DNA of 64,000 nucleotides. Source: Campylorhamphus procurvoides. Its lineage: Eukaryota; Chordata; Aves; Passeriformes; Dendrocolaptidae. Positions 1 through 13,000 of the stretch are shown piece by piece. Position 1 is the first letter of the stretch. Every line of letters begins with the position of its first letter. The notes under the pieces were generated by a model that made no database searches, had not been told where the DNA came from, and worked only from the letters and a program-made list of their open reading frames with translations. A program made the position numbers and the translations under genes. The stretch spans positions 1,630,778-1,694,777 of the forward strand of contig WBMV01001018.1 of the NCBI GenBank assembly GCA_013396655.1, read 5' to 3'.

Positions 1-2321
1 AGAGGCAGAATAACGTGATCCCAGGAGAGCCCCAGTGCTGCATTTGACACTGTCCCTGCACTGATAAACACACTGACAAGAGCTGTCTCCTGCCTCCATC
101 CCACCAGAGAGCCCCCAGCAAAGGCTATTCCCTTCCACTGCCTCTGAGGAAGGAGGGATGAAGTTTGGAAGGGACACCAATACCTTGTGAAAGACAGCTT
201 GACATTTTTCCTAAAATATATACCTGATATTTTCTGCAGCAGAAAATGGCTTGGTTTTTCCTTACAAATGCAATATCATGTCATATTTAACCATATCCTT
301 AGTTTCACCTGCAAGGAATTATATGATGGGAAATTCTAAAAGTTATTTGAAATGATGGGATAATCTTAATGTTTATTACAAGAAATGCACCTCACAGAAA
401 AGTCCATTCTTTTGATAATAATCTCTACAATTTTGTTCCTTGAAAGATTGTATTTCACAAAGACAGAGTAAATACAGAGAAAAGCTAGGCTGTCTTTACA
501 TGAATGCCAGAATTTATAAATATTCCTGGTGGAGTTTGCACAATCCAATTACAGGGAAATTTTATATTAAATACCTAATTGGGTTACTCTTGCTCAAGGT
601 GGAAATCCCTTTCTTACACACGTAAGTATCCTGAGTCAAGTAAGTATAAAACAAAATATTTAAAAAGAGCATCAGGAAGGTGAAAATAAGGAACTCGATG
701 TCACGAGCATGTTAACTACCTTACCCTGGTTTCTCCCCAGCTCTTTCCCCAGACTCATGGAGCTGGAGCAGGAAGGATGGAGGAGCAAATAAACCTTTTA
801 AAGAAGGAATGGGTGTGCTGTGCCACTACTGCCTTAACCACAAGGACCTCTTTGGCTGGGTGATTCTGCAACTCATCAAATGCCCCCAGTGCACTGCATG
901 GCTTATTCTCCTGAAGCAGCTGAGTTCATAACAAAGACTACATGATCAAATCCCACAATATATTGGGCTGCTTTCAGAAATCAACCCTTTGGAAAAAAAA
1001 AACAAAACTCAACCCACACATAACCCTGGTAAGCCAAAAAACCCCAACCCAAGCATTCTTAAATTGCAGCAAAGAAGATTCCCATTAAATGTTAGTGTTC
1101 TAAATTAAGGCATTTTGACCCCAGACTTTTAGACACCAACAGAAGGGGACTCTTCTCATTTTAAGGTGGGTTCAACAACTCTTCTGACTCCCCACTCACT
1201 GGAACCCAAGTCCAGTGGACACCTGTGTGTGAGCTGGGAAACTCAGGTGAAATTAGGCCCATCCTAACGAAATCAGTGAAGTTTGAAGCACAACAGACTG
1301 TTTCTGGTGCCTATGAATTCCCATCGGTTATTTCTCATTTGAGACCACAGGCCAATCTCTGTCAGGTGGAGCTGAGGCGGAGTTTACTGTGCTATCCAGG
1401 TCAGCATCACTCTAGTTAACTCTGCCCCAGCTCTTTCCCATCCTTGTATTTTCAGATTTATTTATTCACTAAAGAAAATAGATTCATCGATGTGCAAATA
1501 AACTAACAGGCTTAAGCTGTGAGTATGAAAGAGTCCTCCCCTACTTCTCACTGATATCCTGCCCATTTACAGAAAACTCACATATCAATTAAACTCACCT
1601 GTTAATTAAAAGCGTGTCTGGAAAATTCCTTGCTGGTTGGAAGCAAAAGAAAGTATAAAAAGTAGCTGAATGCTGAAGCTTTGAATTTTAATTACTTACT
1701 CCCAGGTTTGTTTGTGATCCCTCAGGTGTTGGCTGGGCAACAGCAAAGAACTGGAAAAAAGAAACAAAATTATTTTGTAATTCCTGCTGTGAGGAAAAAA
1801 ATGTATTGAGAAGGCTTCCAATGTTTTCTTCTTATCTTGTTTAGATTTACTCTTTATTAATGTATTTATAAGAAAGTATCTCCACAAAAAGAAAAAAGAT
1901 TCTGGAAGATTACAGGCAACTACAGGGAATAATTGTTCTCTAGATTTCATATATTTTTTTAATAATATGAGAATTGCTATTGTGTTTGTCTCACAATGGA
2001 GAATATCAGTATAATTATAAATTAGAATAATGCTTATGAATTTGGAATAAAGGCTACCATTTGTATCAGATAATTGATCACATATAGATATTAAATTTGA
2101 TACGTTGTTTATTTTATATGCATCTAAATAGAAAAGACATTAGCAGTTTTAATAAAATCTCCTGGACTTGTAGAAATGTGAGCCCTGTCTCTGGCTACCC
2201 ATTATCAGTTCTTGCAAATTGATTTGCACACGACTGGATGACACAACAGCACATGCAATTGAAGTAACTCTGGTCACATTAAGGTTGTTTCCCCACCACA
2301 CTTAAGAGTTCCAAACTAACC

Positions 2322-2353
2322 AAAAAAAAAAAGAAAAGAAAAGACAAAAGTAA
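2322..2353. repeat. A-rich low-complexity tract
   Basis: A run of A interrupted by single G and C residues. No retroposed gene or SINE body is recognisable beside it, so I call it a simple A-rich tract and not a retroposon tail. Confidence 0.7.
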
Positions 2354-2388
2354 AAAGGACCATAAATGATAAATATTTTATTTACTAT

Positions 2389-2401
2389 CTATATATATAT
2401 A
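2389..2401. repeat. (AT)n microsatellite
   Basis: A short uninterrupted alternating TA run within A+T-rich DNA. It is too short to be expected to vary much. Confidence 0.75.
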
Positions 2402-3739
2402 AGCCACATTCAAATATATGGGTGCAAATACCAAGCAGAAACTGAACACAGAGCAGTGTGGCTATTTGAGTCTGGTACAGGTTATAAGGCAGCTGAAAAA
2501 TCAGATGCTGCTTTAAAGTGCATTTAAGGGACTGGGAATGTTAAACAGCTCAGATTCCACTTGTGAGAAGTTTATGGTGGAGGTTTCCCTGTCAGATGAG
2601 CAAGATTTTATGAACTGTAACAGCACAAGTCATTTTGGGCTATTACACTCAGCTGAGTGCTGCTGGTTTAGCACAATATATTCAGTTATATATTCGAGCA
2701 GACTTTTTCTCTCTGTGTAAAGCTAAAAATTCTGAATATTTGGAAAGGTAGTAGTTTATGTAGGCTTAAATAAATTAAAATATTTAAGTGCATTAGGAGT
2801 GAGTGAAGAATAAATGGTGAGAAATTCAGAGCTCAGAAAAGAAAGAAAAGGAAAAAACCCTGAAGAGTAGGAAGACCCCTATTATCCATTTTTTTTAGCT
2901 GAATGTGTTTCAGATGAAGACAATATCTTGTTTAGTGTGGCTTCCTGGGGGACAGGCCCTGTAAACAGACTCTTATTTACAATGGGAAATGCATTGCACC
3001 AGACATGATACACCCAAATACCCAACCTACAATTGCTGAGACATTTTATGAATCCGTAATTCATAAAAGAATGCCTTATGAAAATTCAAGACAGCAGCAG
3101 GTCTTATGTAGGTTACTTGTAAATATGACTTTAAAGATTAATACATATTCTTTCTGGAAGAATGGGAATCAGCTCTGTAAAAAAGCCCTGTGGCCGGAAT
3201 TCAACCATAAGAGGAGAGTGGGTATTTTGTAGCTAACACCAAGTGCAAGTTTGGATGTTTTTATTTAAGACTTTATTCAGATACACCCTCTATTGTTATT
3301 TATAGAAGGCCTTGCTTCCCCAGTACAGGACAGAGCCACCCCATTCGCTCCAAGGGGATGAATATTTTGCATCCAACCAACACATCCATTCCAATGAGAG
3401 CAGGTGGGCTGGAGGCACAACAGGATTACAGCTAAAGCACAAGGACCTGAGACAACCAAGGGGCCAGGATAACCTGGATTATTATCCAATGGCATGGATA
3501 ATATCTACCACTGAGACATTCATCCTTTCTATTCCTGACCAGTTGTGCAGAAAACATGAACATGTCCCAGAGCAGGAGTGTCTGCTGTGACTGGGTGCAG
3601 TCAGCTGGGTCCACCTGCTGTCCCACAGGCACACCAGGAGAAGCTCACCCTCCACTTGACTTCCTAAGGTATCATCTCTTGAGCCAGGTCTGGAATGTCT
3701 AAACTCATGTCCCACATGGTCTGTAAGCTGTATAATCCT

Positions 3740-6048
3740 TTACAAACAGCAGCTGTTGGTTGTGGGTGTGTCAGTCTGAGAAAAAGGGTTGTTATGCACC
3801 TGACCCGCGACAGTCACTGATGCAATTAGTAAGTCATTGAGACTCAAACAAGTTTTTATATTAGCAATTCTATTACTCTTGCCTTTCCTTAGTTTCATTG
3901 ATCCTCTGGAAATGAAGGCAGAAGACAGAAATTCCATGAGAACTTTCCCAATCATCGATTTTTCTTTCTATCTAAAGCATGAGGAAATGTTAGGCATCCC
4001 TTTCTGTTTATGATTGAACAGCTAAACTAAGAGGAAGAAATAGCAGGAAAATGCATTACAAATTTCCAGATGTTTTGCATTGTGCAGAGTCTTTAATAAA
4101 AATACCAGCTGAAAATAATTTTAACTTCCTAGGAGAAATGGTAAACACACAATCTTTTTCAATCTGATTCGTATGAGTTTTTCCTCTCTTTAGCACTAGT
4201 TTCTTTAGTTTTGTTGGTTTTTTTTTTAATTTTTCATCCTTCTCTTCATATCTATGTTCTATCCCTAACATTCAGATGTGTTTAAACAACACAAACCCCT
4301 TCACAATTCTCACTATTTCCAGGAAGCATTTGTCAGCACACTTAACTCGGTTCCAAATTGCTCTAAAAGTGTTCTTTTTAAAGAGCTGTAACAAGTTCTT
4401 GTTCACAGATTCATGGTTTAGTTTTGTTACTTTTTGGCATCCAACATGAATTCCACTATTTTCTTCATGTTCCTGTTAATTTGTGCTTCCTGGGGAGTGG
4501 CTGTTCTCTTCCTTTAAGACAGCTGTGAATGACTTCTTCTTCACAGTTATGAGACAGAATCCCATATAAAAATGGCAAATCACATTAAGCTTCTATCTGA
4601 TCCTTGATCTTCTGCCAGCACATCTGATCCATTTCCAGAGTACACGAGTCCGGCTGGATGCCTTGGTTAATAAATAAACAGTTCCTGTAAAACTTCTTTT
4701 TTTCTCCTACCATCTTACTCTCCGTGTTGTTTGAAGAAATCCATGTTATATTTCAATGAGGGTCTCTTTTCTTAAGAGAACATTAGTAGTGTCTGAGGTC
4801 TGAAACTTTATAAATGGTGTAAATTTCTTTCTGCTAGCAAAGCTTTTGGCAAAATATTTTTCCATGTATTGCACAGTCTGTTATCGTCATGACCAGCACA
4901 GATTTTGTAAGTCCCAACAGCCTGGTCGCTTACGAGTGAGAAATTTCACTTCTCCAAATGAAGTGAAAGGATGATGTATGGGAGTATGGGAGTTAGGATG
5001 GAAGTCATTCCCTCACTGGTGAGCGCTTTTCTGCTTCTATTCGTGGCGAATAAGAAGGAAAACATCTGTCATTATGTTCGGTAATATAGACATGTATCAG
5101 CTGAGAGATGGACTATAGCTCCCAAAATAATGTCATGTTGCCACTAAGTTTCAGAGTGCTGAAACAAAAAAATCTGAGCCACTGCCACCCCAATCTGCAT
5201 CTGCACAACTTCTGCAAGAAGTCATTAACCAATTCCTTCACCAATTAAAAACCAATTCGGGATCAACTGCTACATGTAGCATTTAATATTATACATAACT
5301 CCCATGTTTTATATCTTCTAGACATACAAACTGCAATTATATATAACTCCCATGTTTTACAGCTTTTAGACCTAGAATCTGCTGGTTTAATTTCCACACG
5401 ATCTGCTTCTCTACATTTCTGTAGTGGTGCAGAGGGAAGAACAGGGCCCCTCCCTTAGGACAGACCTACCAGTGCTGAGCTGAGTGGCAGCACAGCACAG
5501 GAGACTCAGGTAGCGTGGGATCATTTCCCAGTCCCTGCTATTTCCCACCCAGGAGGGTGTGGGATGGCCCCAAAAGCTGCATTCCCCAGTACTATGCACA
5601 GCAGCTCCTGCTCAAATCTGACTATTTTTCCAACCCTGCTAATGAGAGGGCATAACCAATTCAGAATGTGAGCCTGCACTTTAAGCTTGTACAGGAGATA
5701 GTTCTGTTTTTGGATGAATTCTGCCAGGACTGGGGGCTGGGTCATGTTTTCTTCCTACAGGCACCACAGCCTTTCAGCCCTTTGAGAATCTTCCATCTAC
5801 ATCAAAATATGACTGTGATGCTTTTTGCTAATTTCAAGGAGTCCTGAACGCGGGTGGAATACTTTGTGAGGAGAACAGAGAGCACAGATCAATAGATCAG
5901 AGAAGGATCTGAGCAGAGCAACAATCATACTGTAAATGTCAGAGTCAAGCAATTTCCACCCCAATAAAATAAAGCTGCCATGGGCAAACAGTTTCAGAGT
6001 GGAGGTGCCAGAGTGGTGCCCAGAGCCCGTGCTCCAAGGCAGGGTCAC
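3740..6048 (-). pseudogene. Candidate decayed coding region, unidentified, with several frameshifts
   Basis: I do not recognise a protein family. Read on the minus strand, successive segments keep one frame open with few stops: 6048-5521 (176 codons, in-frame TAG at 5797-5799 and 5755-5757); 5241-5005 (79 codons, TAG at 5113-5115); 5012-4746 (89 codons, TGA at 4887-4889 and TAA at 4881-4883); 4752-4465 (96 codons, one TAA at 4585-4587); 4592-4056 (179 codons, TAA at 4476-4478 and TGA at 4272-4274); 4021-3740 (94 codons, TAG at 3968-3970). The segments adjoin or overlap, as indel-driven frame changes in a dead gene would produce. Translated pieces look globular and mixed, for example KQNYLLYKLKVQAHILNW near 5650 and LLQLFKKNTFRAIWNRVK near 4380, with a Lys-rich piece near 4200. 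No catalytic motif, zinc-finger pattern or membrane segment stands out. The 48-bp duplication at 5291-5380 interrupts it. Against this reading, I chose frames after looking, the strand is A-rich (which favours Lys codons), and no intact start or terminal poly-A was found. It could be chance, an exon cluster of a lost gene, or a retroposed copy. Confidence 0.3.
5291..5380. repeat. Imperfect tandem duplication, 48-bp period, two copies
   Basis: The segment starting at 5291 recurs 48 bp later at 5339. Both copies contain the string ATAACTCCCATGTTTTA followed by a C/T-rich stretch and TAGAC, and they differ by scattered substitutions. Divergence between copies suggests an old duplication. It lies inside the candidate minus-strand coding relic, in its least open part. 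Confidence 0.75.
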
Positions 6049-8504
6049 TCACACAGGAGCAGGTGCCACGACACCCAGCTGGGCACCATTACAGCTCTGA
6101 CCCTGGTACAGTCACTCCCAGCAAGGCAAAGCTCAACACTTCCGAGTGATGCCACACCCACACCCCTCTCCCATACTAAAGAGCTTGAGTCACGAACTTT
6201 TGCTTCGCAAGGAAATGCAGGGACTCTCTTTTTCCTCCTTGGTTTGCAAGTTCCCCTTTCTGGAGGAGAAAGAGGAAACAGGGAAGATGCAACATTCGTG
6301 TCTCAGGATTTGCTGCAGCCCGTGGTGTCACAATCTCTCCCCAGAACATCACAGAGGGCTGACAACAGGGCACAGCTTGCCTTCTCCTCCAGACCACTGA
6401 TGCATCAGGTTGGGTCTTGCATGAGACTCTGAGGAGCTCTCTTGTGACTCTCAGTCTTAAAATCTGAGTGTTGTGCCACAAGATAAAAGTAAACTCTTTG
6501 AGGGTAGAAAGCCAGCTATTGCTACAAGGTTGGCTCCCAGGTTTGAACTCCAAAGCTGTTGTTTCTGCATTAAACCAGCTCATTAGGAATACATTTCTGC
6601 ATCTCGACTGTGACTTGGGGTTGACATATCAAAGTCCGGTTGACTTCAGATAAGTTTCTAGTTCCTTCACCATCTTATTTACCTAGAGGCTGAACGAGTC
6701 TGGCTTTCTGTCCTCCTTTTCAGACCATCCATGCATTTTGTGTCAAATTAAATAACCCATTTTAATAGGATCCCAATATTCAATTAGAGTGTCAGCCTCT
6801 GGAATCTAAAATATTATTCAGCATTTTTAAAATAACACTGAATATATTACATTTAAAAATCTGTGAGCCAGCTCAATAATGAATCTGAGTAACAAAATTG
6901 TGTATTTTCAGATTTTTAGTTTGATAAGGGTAAATGGGAGATTTACTCAGGATTCAGCACTCCAGGTTTCCCCTTCTGGCATTTCTATGCAGACATTTGA
7001 AAGCGGTCAATCTCTCACATAATGAGAATATTTGAAAATGCAGCCATTCCTTTCAGTATTGAAATAAAGAACAAACTTTCTGAAAACATTGCCCTGCTGT
7101 CTCTAACCACAATGTCCTGGTGTCTTAGGTTAACAACAATTAGAGATCTGATGTGATAACTGAACACCTTGCACGAGCCCTACATTTGTAAAGATAATAA
7201 ACCATCCCCCTCAATGTATTCAGTATTTTGGCTGTGAACTATTCCTATGGTTTCAGCTGCTCCGCAATCTCCTCCTGAGCCGTGTGCCATGCAGGCATTG
7301 TAAGCTCTGCTCTTGTACAGGGTAACCAGAGTTTTTTGACATTTAAAATATCTAGAGGCACGACAAGAAGTTGTATTTGCATATACATAAATTGTGCCAG
7401 GGAAACTCGATGAGTGACAAACCATCAACAACAAGCTGCAGCATCGCCTGTGGCTTTCACATCAAGCATGGCTGCATTTGAAAATGTTACACTGCCGAAG
7501 GAAAGCAGCTTGACCGCCACAGCATCTGTTTTATTTATCCTCCTCTGAAACAGAGGAGGTAGCTTTTAAAAATTACTATAAAGGAGAAGACTGCTTATTG
7601 TATTTATTTGAAACCTTTTTGCATTGGCAATCCGTTGAGGGAGAAAAAAACCTCCTTTCTGATACGACACTCGCCGTCAGGGAGTGTGTGAGGATTTCCT
7701 TTCCCATCCATCCCTGACTATCTGCAGTGGTATCTCCTGAGGTTAAGCCAGGCTCTGTGATGCCTCTGAAAGTTTGCTTATGGCTTAGTATTGCATCCCA
7801 CTGGCACATCTCCTTTCCCTCACCTGAAGGAGCAGCTCAGCTGTAGAACCCAAGCTATGGCTAGTGAGGATTAATGTCACAGAAAAGTACAACATGAATT
7901 GGTTTTCATGTGACTGATAGTGCATATATTCCTCCGAATCACAGCTGAGTCCAGAGGGACATTTCATGCAGTTCAAACAAGCAACTCATGCAAAGCATCT
8001 GCAGCTTAACCACATGACAGACCCAGTGGTGATTTCAGAGTTGCCAGTGAAACAAACTCCCGTTCCTCCCAGAGAGACAAATGCTGCTGCAAAACAACGC
8101 AGAATGTTTCACACCTTGCCGTGAGACACGGGAGAGTTGACCAAAAGAAAAGGAGAATAAAATAACACAGAAAATAGAGCTTAAAAAGAAACTAAATTAA
8201 ACTTTAAAACCCCCTGGAGCTAGAAACTAATGCACAAAGTAAAAACACTCTTTGTTGCATAACATCCTGCTTTCTCTCCAGCTAGTGGGGTTGTGTGCTG
8301 TACAAGAGAGTGCACTAAGTGCACAAGAGCCAAATTTAGCATTTTTTTCTTTTACCTAGGACAGTTGTACAATGAAAGATGAAAATGGAATGTGGCAATA
8401 GGTCTGAAATTCCTTTGCTGTAGGTTTTTTATTTTTGTAATGATGTAATTTTTAAAAAAAAAAATAATTTGTTGATGGATCCAAACTGGTGTCACGGGAA
8501 ATAC
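6049..8504. other. Non-coding stretch, no gene seen
   Basis: The longest frames are 6176-6583 minus (135 codons) and 5980-6432 plus (150 codons, beginning just before this block). They are antisense to each other over a moderately G+C-rich patch (about 6000-6430). Neither encodes a recognisable domain. The rest is A+T-rich single-copy DNA containing one strong hairpin at 7539-7559. Confidence 0.7.
7539..7559. repeat. Perfect inverted repeat, 9-bp arms, 3-base loop
   Basis: CCTCCTCTG at 7539-7547 is followed by AAA and then its exact reverse complement CAGAGGAGG at 7551-7559. Flanking bases do not extend the stem, so it is too short for a microRNA precursor. No function is inferred. Confidence 0.85.
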
Positions 8505-8615
8505 TCATAGAACCCTTTAGGTTGGAAAAGACCTTTAAGATCACCAAGCCCAAATGTTAACCCAACAGTGCCAAGCCCGTCACTGCACCATGTCCCTGTT
8601 TGTCTGACACCACCT
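8505..8615 (-). mobile_element. CR1 LINE 3'-end fragment, minus orientation
   Basis: The plus strand reads CATAGAACCCTTTAGGTTGG, then AAAAGACCTTTAAGATCACC, then a segment with CCAAGCCC, GTTAACCCAACAGTGCCAAG and CACCATGTCCCT. This is the reverse complement of the 3' untranslated tail of avian CR1 retrotransposons, which in sense orientation ends in short ATTCTATG-like units. Only about 110 bp of the 3' end is present, the usual 5'-truncated outcome of CR1 insertion. There is no coding capacity. Moderate divergence from the remembered consensus indicates an old, inactive copy. Confidence 0.9.
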
Positions 8616-10024
8616 GATATGATGCATCTCAAGATGACTTAAAGAAAGAGATTAAAGAATGAGCTTAAAGAAAGACAGATCCCCAACAGGCTTTACCAGT
8701 TTCAGTGGCTTATAAATTACACAAACTTCCTTCTGACCCTCCCCTTAGGAATTACTATCTTTTCTCTGTCTGTAAATTCTTGTGAATAGTGACTGGTATC
8801 AGCCACAGCAAGTGCTTTTTAATAGCCAGTACCTCATCCCGACTGCCTTTATTTTGCAAAGCTCAGTTTTTAGCAAAGCAATACAATACATTTCCTTCCT
8901 TCTTGGAAGTCTCTGTGTTCTCAGTTGCTATTTCAAATTAACCTAGATATGGAGATTAAACAACCATTTGGGAAAAAGTGCTAATCAGGGGGAAATAACA
9001 TTGTCTAGTGTTTCTCAGCCAGAGTGGCTTTGGTGGGGATTAAGTCTGGAGCACAGAAAATGGAGATGACTCTTGGAAATAAGAAATGAAACCATCTATT
9101 TTCTGTGACCTCCCCCAATAAACAAGGCTCAAGCACAGCAGCTGTGAGAATCCCCTGCATATGCTGGCTGATGGCAATGCAGGGCTGAGTTGATTTCAGG
9201 CTCTATCCCTTGTGAATGACTGCAAAGCTGGCTTATTCCTTTTGTGGCCTCATTCCAGTTGCCAAGGTTTATCTCCCCAGCCTCACAATCCTCTCTGCAC
9301 ACAGCTCTCCAGAGGAAGGCGTGACTCACATTCCCTTCATCCCCACCACACGGAGTGCTGAGAGCTGACTTTTCCCACCACCACCCTTTCCCCATCTTGC
9401 TGAGCTGGGGGGTGTCGCTGAGGGCACCCCCAGGGGGGCTCTGCTGTTTGAGTGACTGAGTGTTCACAAACACCACGGAATCACACCCAAAATCAGACGA
9501 GTCGGAGCTTTAAAATTGTCCTTCCAGTCAAAGGAAATAGATTTCACAGTCAAATAGAAATAGATGAAGGGAAAACAAAAAACCATCTGAGGCTCCGGAA
9601 TTGCCATCAATTCTAGGAAATGGCAGTGATGGTAAAGGTCAGCCAGCTGTACGAATGGGTGATCTCACACAGCCAGAGGAGCAGGTATCACCACCTCCAA
9701 ATTTGAGGCAGCAGTAAATAAAGCAGAGAGGCCACTGAGCCCCCCTGCTCTGCCTGCTGGGGGTTTCTGGCCCAGGAAAGCATCCCTGCTCCACTTTCAT
9801 TGCTCTGGGGAATCCAATCCTGCCTTTCCCACACCCCCAGGGATGCCACAGATCATACCAGCTCACCTGAAAAACAACAACTCCCATATTCAACACGCCA
9901 AATGTCTCTTTCGTGGCTTCCTTGATTCCTGCAGTACTTAGAAGAAAGGCTCATAATAATATTAAGTCAATTGATGGAGTCTTGTAGTTTTCATTTTGTA
10001 AAACTTTGGTTTTTGAAAGAGCGC

Positions 10025-10062
10025 ATGAATAATCAAAGCAGAAATAATGAGTCAAATCAGCA
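10025..10062. promoter_or_regulatory. Possible transcription-factor site cluster (AP-1/Maf-like)
   Basis: ATGAATAATCAAAG (10025-10038) combines a homeodomain-like ATAATC with a TCF/LEF-like TCAAAG. It is followed by TGAGTCA (10048-10054), an AP-1 site, and TCAGCA (10057-10062), a Maf half-site. The words are visible. Use as an enhancer is inference, since such words are common by chance in A+T-rich DNA. Confidence 0.2.
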
Positions 10063-13000
10063 AACGCAGTAATTTCTATGTGTAAAATAGTTCCAAATCA
10101 GAAATTGGAGTTATATTTATACTAATGACAACCTTAACATCATAACAGGCTCCAATTTTTGCATAAAAATGATACATTTTAAATATCGAAAATCTTGATG
10201 GGGATTTTATACTCTGTTTATGTTAAACCAAAAAAGTGAACTTAAAGTAATCATGTAAATTGAATGATAATAAGAGTTCTTTTATATTTTTAGACTACTT
10301 CAGATGAATAATTTAAAAGGCATCAAGCAAAATATTTTATTAACATAAAGTTAATGGTATATTTTTATAGTATCTGATTTTCAAAAATTTGTACTAAGGC
10401 ATTATCATAATCAGCTCATGTCAGTAGTGTGCCATTTCACATGCTTTTATTTGGTACCAGAGTTAATGTACTCCCTGGCACAGACATGAAATCTAAACCT
10501 TATTCCGCAGCTATCACTGCTGCCTTTATTAAAATACTCGCAATTTGTTAACTTCTTCACAAATCCATGCTCTGTGAATTGAAATTCCTGGTGGATGTAT
10601 CCCAATGCCAAAATCAAGGGCACGGCAGTGGGAAATTCAGCACTCTGAGACAAGGAGAAAGCAAAGCAAAAGGATCAGGCAGGGGGGGTGTCACAAAGCA
10701 GATCTGGTGTTGTGAAACCAAGACAAGTTAGGGACTTTGGAGACTTGCTCATCATTCCCTGGCTGGAAAAGGAACAATCCCCCTTGCACTGTGCCCACAG
10801 GGCAAATGATCCCCGAAGTGGAACATTTGGCATCTGCTTCAACATATCATTTCCTTCCAAACAAACACTTATTACAACGTGGCAGGTATGGGTTTGTAAA
10901 ACCTCACAAAACCTACACTGAAACTTCAGGGAAATGCACAAAGTTCATACTATAGTTCATTTTTTTTCAAAAATTATCATTTTGGGTAACTTAATCAAGT
11001 ATTTTTTCTATATAAATAGGGAGGTCCTTTTTAGTTCTTCTTCTGTCATCCCAAATAAAAGACACATGAAACTCTTGTTCTAACCAGACAACTCTCATCA
11101 AAAATCAATGTAAAACTGACCTTTTTTAAACTGTGATTTCCCTTTCTAACGTCCCCTGGTTTACTACCTATTCCAAAATAATTGTTTATCAGACATTCTG
11201 ATGATAAATATCCCATTTAGGAGGGGATGGAGCTGACGACAGTCATGAAGAGAAGGAAAGACTAAGCAATTGCAGACTTAGGGCTATGGAAACAAACTTG
11301 GCATGTTTAATTACCCTTATCAAAGGACTTGCTACTTTGATAATATACTGAGTAAAAACGCTGTAACATTTGAGAATAGTTTGAATTAAAAATTCCAATT
11401 GATGGTTTGTCAAAATAAAATATAAAAAGGCTATGAGGGTAAATATGCAGCCTCATGAGTCTTCTTCAGTACTCGAGTGTCTTAATAACCACCCAGTAAA
11501 CATTTGAAGCCCCCCAAAAATGTTCAAATGATTAATTTAAGAGAGAAACAAAGCAGGACGATTTTTGAATGTGTAGTCCTATGCCAGACTTCAAAGATTC
11601 CTTGAAAAGAGAAGACTTTGTGATGGAAATATTTTTCCGCAGGGGTTTGCTATCACCATTGAAAATTTGAGATGCATTCCCCCGAATGTTTTGCCCATTA
11701 TGTTATCATCTTCCCTACAGCAGCGAGGAAATCATTAAAGGATGAGCAAACGAGGAAGAGCCACCAAACTGCTTGGTTTCACACGTTTTGAACTGGGGGA
11801 AGACATGATATTTTTAATTCAAATGAAAAAAAAATAACAGTTTGTAAGGAAGACATCATAAAATTTAGAGCAATAAACTCTTCTGACACTGTGGGTTAGC
11901 TTTGGGTCTTTTTCTTCAAATTGTGAATGGCACAATAAAGACTTTTTATTTTATTTTCTTTATTAAATAGACCTAGATGTACACTGGAGTTCCACATCTC
12001 TGGCAGAGGAATTTATCCCGTGCAAAGTCTCAGTTCAAAACCTAAACATTACTTGAAACACCCAAGTTAGATTTTGAAATCTCAGAGGACTCTGCTCTGC
12101 ACCAACTGCTGTTTCCTAAACATACATCTTGTGTTGGTGTTTATGTGCATTCTGCTATTGAAAATACATCTACAAGATTGCAAAAAAAAAAAGCCCAAAA
12201 AACCCAGATATCATTTAGCTCTATCACTCCCATTACAGGGAATGAAAATGAAAAAAAACCAAACCCAAACAACACTTCAAAAATAATATTAAAAAAAAGA
12301 AACAAACCCACAACCTCCTTGCTCTGATGTTATTTAGGTAGTAAACAGAAGAATTAATAGAATTTACTATTCTTTACATCCTTGAGCTACTAGAACTCAT
12401 GCAATTCCAACTCAGTTTATCAGAAAATTTCCAGTAACTCATAAATGAAAGGAAAATTAAACACAATGAAATATCTATCACTTCTGAAGCTGAGAAATTT
12501 CCTATTATAGCCATGTCAGTATTTTTTTCCTTTTTCTAATCCAATGCCATGTTACATTAGCATCAATTAATCACTGGAAAGAATGATCAAGTGAATTTGT
12601 ACATTCTCATTTCCTAAAATCTTTAAACCCAGACTCGATGGGTTTCCAAAATACACTGCTCATGAAAACAAGTAATTCTTCTCACTCAGGAGTAATGAGA
12701 TAAAGACCTATCTCTGTGCACAGATATAGAAATCAGATTACATGGCCTTTCTGACATAAATTCACATGTCCAACTCCATCAAAATTACGAAGAAAGCACT
12801 CAGAATAGTGGAGTGCAGAGAAAGCCTCCTCCTTCCCAGCTCCACCTCGGGTTGGTTTGTGCCACCCAGAGCAGGGGAGGTGCAGGACAAGGACTGCAGG
12901 CTGGGCTGGGGAAAGGCTGCTGGGAAATAACTGCCTGGAAAAGCTGCTGAGCAGCTGTGGAACAAGGGGGGCTCTTTAACATGCTGCAAAGGTGGACAGC

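Larger units (their letters stand above)
1..3739. other. A+T-rich non-coding stretch, no gene seen
   Basis: No reading frame longer than 92 codons occurs here, and those present overlap each other on both strands (for example 3312-3590 plus against 3277-3495, 3432-3632 and 3482-3715 minus). None has a recognisable domain, signal peptide or repeat. There is no CpG-rich segment that would suggest a promoter. The stretch holds an A-rich run (2322-2353), a short (AT)n tract (2389-2401) and otherwise plain single-copy sequence. I would annotate it as intergenic or intronic. Confidence 0.75.

Noticed and set aside
5980..6432. 150-codon plus-strand frame
   Set aside because: Arg, Ser and Pro-rich composition follows local G+C content. 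No domain, and it overlaps a minus-strand 135-codon frame.
7539..7559. MicroRNA precursor
   Set aside because: The stem is 9 bp and flanks do not extend pairing to the roughly 60-80 bases needed.
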